Part shown: one piece after another, positions 5,063 to 6,114 of the stretch
How the letters are laid out: every line of letters begins with the position of its first letter
Position numbering within the stretch: the first letter of the stretch is position 1
DNA from: Omnitrophica bacterium GWA2_52_8
GTDB lineage: Bacteria > Omnitrophota > Omnitrophia > Omnitrophales > Aquincolibacteriaceae
DNA: 6,114 nucleotides
Reading direction: 5' to 3'
NCBI GenBank assembly: GCA_001804025.1
Contig: MHFC01000055.1
Location: forward strand, 1-6,114
Notes under the pieces: model-generated
The model's input: the letters and a program-made list of their open reading frames with translations, nothing else
Told to the model about the DNA's origin: nothing
The model's database searches: none
Program-made: the position numbers and the translations under genes

Positions 5063-5677
5063 CTATGCGGCATGAACCGCCGATTTCTTTTTCAAAAACT
5101 CATCCATAAGCCTTTCGATTTCAAGCACCGTCTGGTCAAGATTTTGATTCATTACGGTCCTGTCATAGGAACCTGCTTCCTTGATTTCTTCCTGGGCGAT
5201 TTGAAGCCGTTTCTCGATTTCTTCCGGAGAATCGGTCCTGCGCCCTTCCAGCCGGTCTCTTAGAACTTTGACGGACGGCGGGAGAACAAAAATACTGAAC
5301 TGAGGCCCTTTAAGGGCCGCCTTCGTGCGTAAAATCTTTGCGCCCTGAACGTCGATTGCCAGGATCACGGTCTTACCGGACTTCAGCTGCTCCCGGACAA
5401 ACGATTTTGGAGTTCCGTAATACTCATCGAATACTTTCGCGGATTCCAGCAATTCCCCCGCCTTTTCCATTTTTTTGAAAGCTTCCCGGGTCACAAAAAA
5501 ATAATCGACGCCGTCCTTTTCTCCAAGGCGCGGCTTTCGGGTCGTGACGGACACGGCCCGTATCCGGTCTTCATGCCGCTTCAGAAGCCGGTCAACAATC
5601 GTGGTCTTCCCGCACCCCGAAGGCGCCGAAAGAATCACGAGGAGGCCCTGTTGAGTTTTCTTTTTAATCGTGCTCAT
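5063..5677 (-). CDS. gmk: Guanylate kinase
   Basis: This enzyme phosphorylates GMP to GDP with ATP, feeding GTP and dGTP synthesis in the cytoplasm. It is 204 residues long, typical for bacteria. The P-loop APSGCGKTT is at 18-26. The GMP-binding region [19 protein letters not shown] (43-61) is intact, followed by [20 protein letters not shown] (75-94), ILAIDVQGA (105-113), the FVLPPS turn (130-135) and the lid arginines [16 protein letters not shown] (143-158). ATG 5677 overlaps the stop of the yicC-family gene as ATGA, so the two are translationally coupled. Nothing is missing. Confidence 0.97.
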   Translation of the reverse strand: MSTIKKKTQQGLLVILSAPSGCGKTTIVDRLLKRHEDRIRAVSVTTRKPRLGEKDGVDYFFVTREAFKKMEKAGELLESAKVFDEYYGTPKSFVREQLKSGKTVILAIDVQGAKILRTKAALKGPQFSIFVLPPSVKVLRDRLEGRRTDSPEEIEKRLQIAQEEIKEAGSYDRTVMNQNLDQTVLEIERLMDEFLKKKSAVHAA

Positions 5678-6114
5678 TCGATGTTTTGAACTTGCTCGCG
5701 GATTTTTTCAAATTCGCCCTTCATAAAAACAACTTCTGAAGAGACGTCAAAGAGCTGCGCTTTGGACCCGATGGTATTGACCTCGCGGTTCATTTCCTGG
5801 CAAAGAAAATCAAGCTCGCGGCCGACTTCCGTACCGCTCTTCAGTTTTGCACCAAATAAATCAAGATGGCTGCGTAACCGCACAATTTCTTCGGTAATAT
5901 CGGAACGGTCCGCTAAAAAAGCGGCCTCGCGGTAAACGCGGTCCGGATCCGATTCTTTTTCATCCAGCAGTTTCCGGATGCGTTCCGACAGCTTTTCGTA
6001 AACGGCTGCTGTCCGGCCCTCAACCAGCTTTTCGATCCGGGCTAAAGACTCGGTTGTTTTCTTAAGCCGCGCCGCAATATCCGCTGCGAGCTTCTTCCCC
6101 TCGGTCTCTTTGGC
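5674..6114 (-). CDS. yicC: YicC-family protein, C-terminal 146 residues (5' end beyond window)
   Basis: The frame enters at the right edge and ends at TGA 5676-5674. The visible part matches the conserved C-terminal domain of YicC/YloC proteins: a charged helical region ([25 protein letters not shown]), [27 protein letters not shown], then [22 protein letters not shown] and the terminal [13 protein letters not shown] signature. YicC proteins are reported as endoribonucleases linked to RNA turnover. The gene is the first visible member of the operon and overlaps gmk by four bases. Confidence 0.93.
   Translation of the reverse strand, partial: AKETEGKKLAADIAARLKKTTESLARIEKLVEGRTAAVYEKLSERIRKLLDEKESDPDRVYREAAFLADRSDITEEIVRLRSHLDLFGAKLKSGTEVGRELDFLCQEMNREVNTIGSKAQLFDVSSEVVFMKGEFEKIREQVQNIE

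Overview
The window comes from a bacterial chromosome of moderate G+C content that uses the standard genetic code. Every supported gene lies on the minus strand, so transcription runs from high to low coordinates. A lipoprotein signal with alanine after the lipid-carrying cysteine, a glycine-zipper lipoprotein and a large Sec-exported protein suggest a cell with an outer membrane. The housekeeping order (yicC, gmk, rpoZ, then the two CoA enzymes) is widespread and does not name a phylum. An uncultivated lineage is plausible but is only a guess. Neither intact tRNA encodes CCA.

Right part (about 3537-6114): a tight operon holding the C-terminal part of a YicC-family protein, guanylate kinase, RNA polymerase omega subunit, and the two halves of the usual bifunctional CoaBC protein encoded as separate genes (decarboxylase first, then synthetase). 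These support nucleotide supply, transcription and coenzyme A synthesis.

Middle (about 2445-3453): a glycine-zipper lipoprotein gene, an inverted pair of heptamer repeats ending in a T run, and a tRNA cluster. The cluster has an intact tRNA-Cys(GCA) and an intact tRNA-Leu(UAA). On either side of the intact tRNA-Leu lie a 5' fragment and a 3' fragment of a second tRNA-Leu. The two fragments join exactly, with no gap or overlap, at a point inside the anticodon. The simplest reading is that a 199-bp segment carrying a complete tRNA-Leu was inserted into the anticodon loop of another tRNA-Leu gene. The inner tRNA is flanked by an 18-bp inverted repeat that would extend its acceptor stem. The outer 5' fragment also carries a 19-bp palindrome in its D-loop. 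This nested arrangement is the most unusual thing in the window.

Left part (1-2313): a near-consensus sigma-70 promoter and a strong Shine-Dalgarno sequence drive a long gene (at least 739 codons, running off the left edge). It encodes an exported protein with an acidic Ser/Glu-rich region and at least two, probably three, tandem beta-sandwich-like domains. The intergenic stretch 2218-2444 is AT-rich and holds only regulatory sequence.
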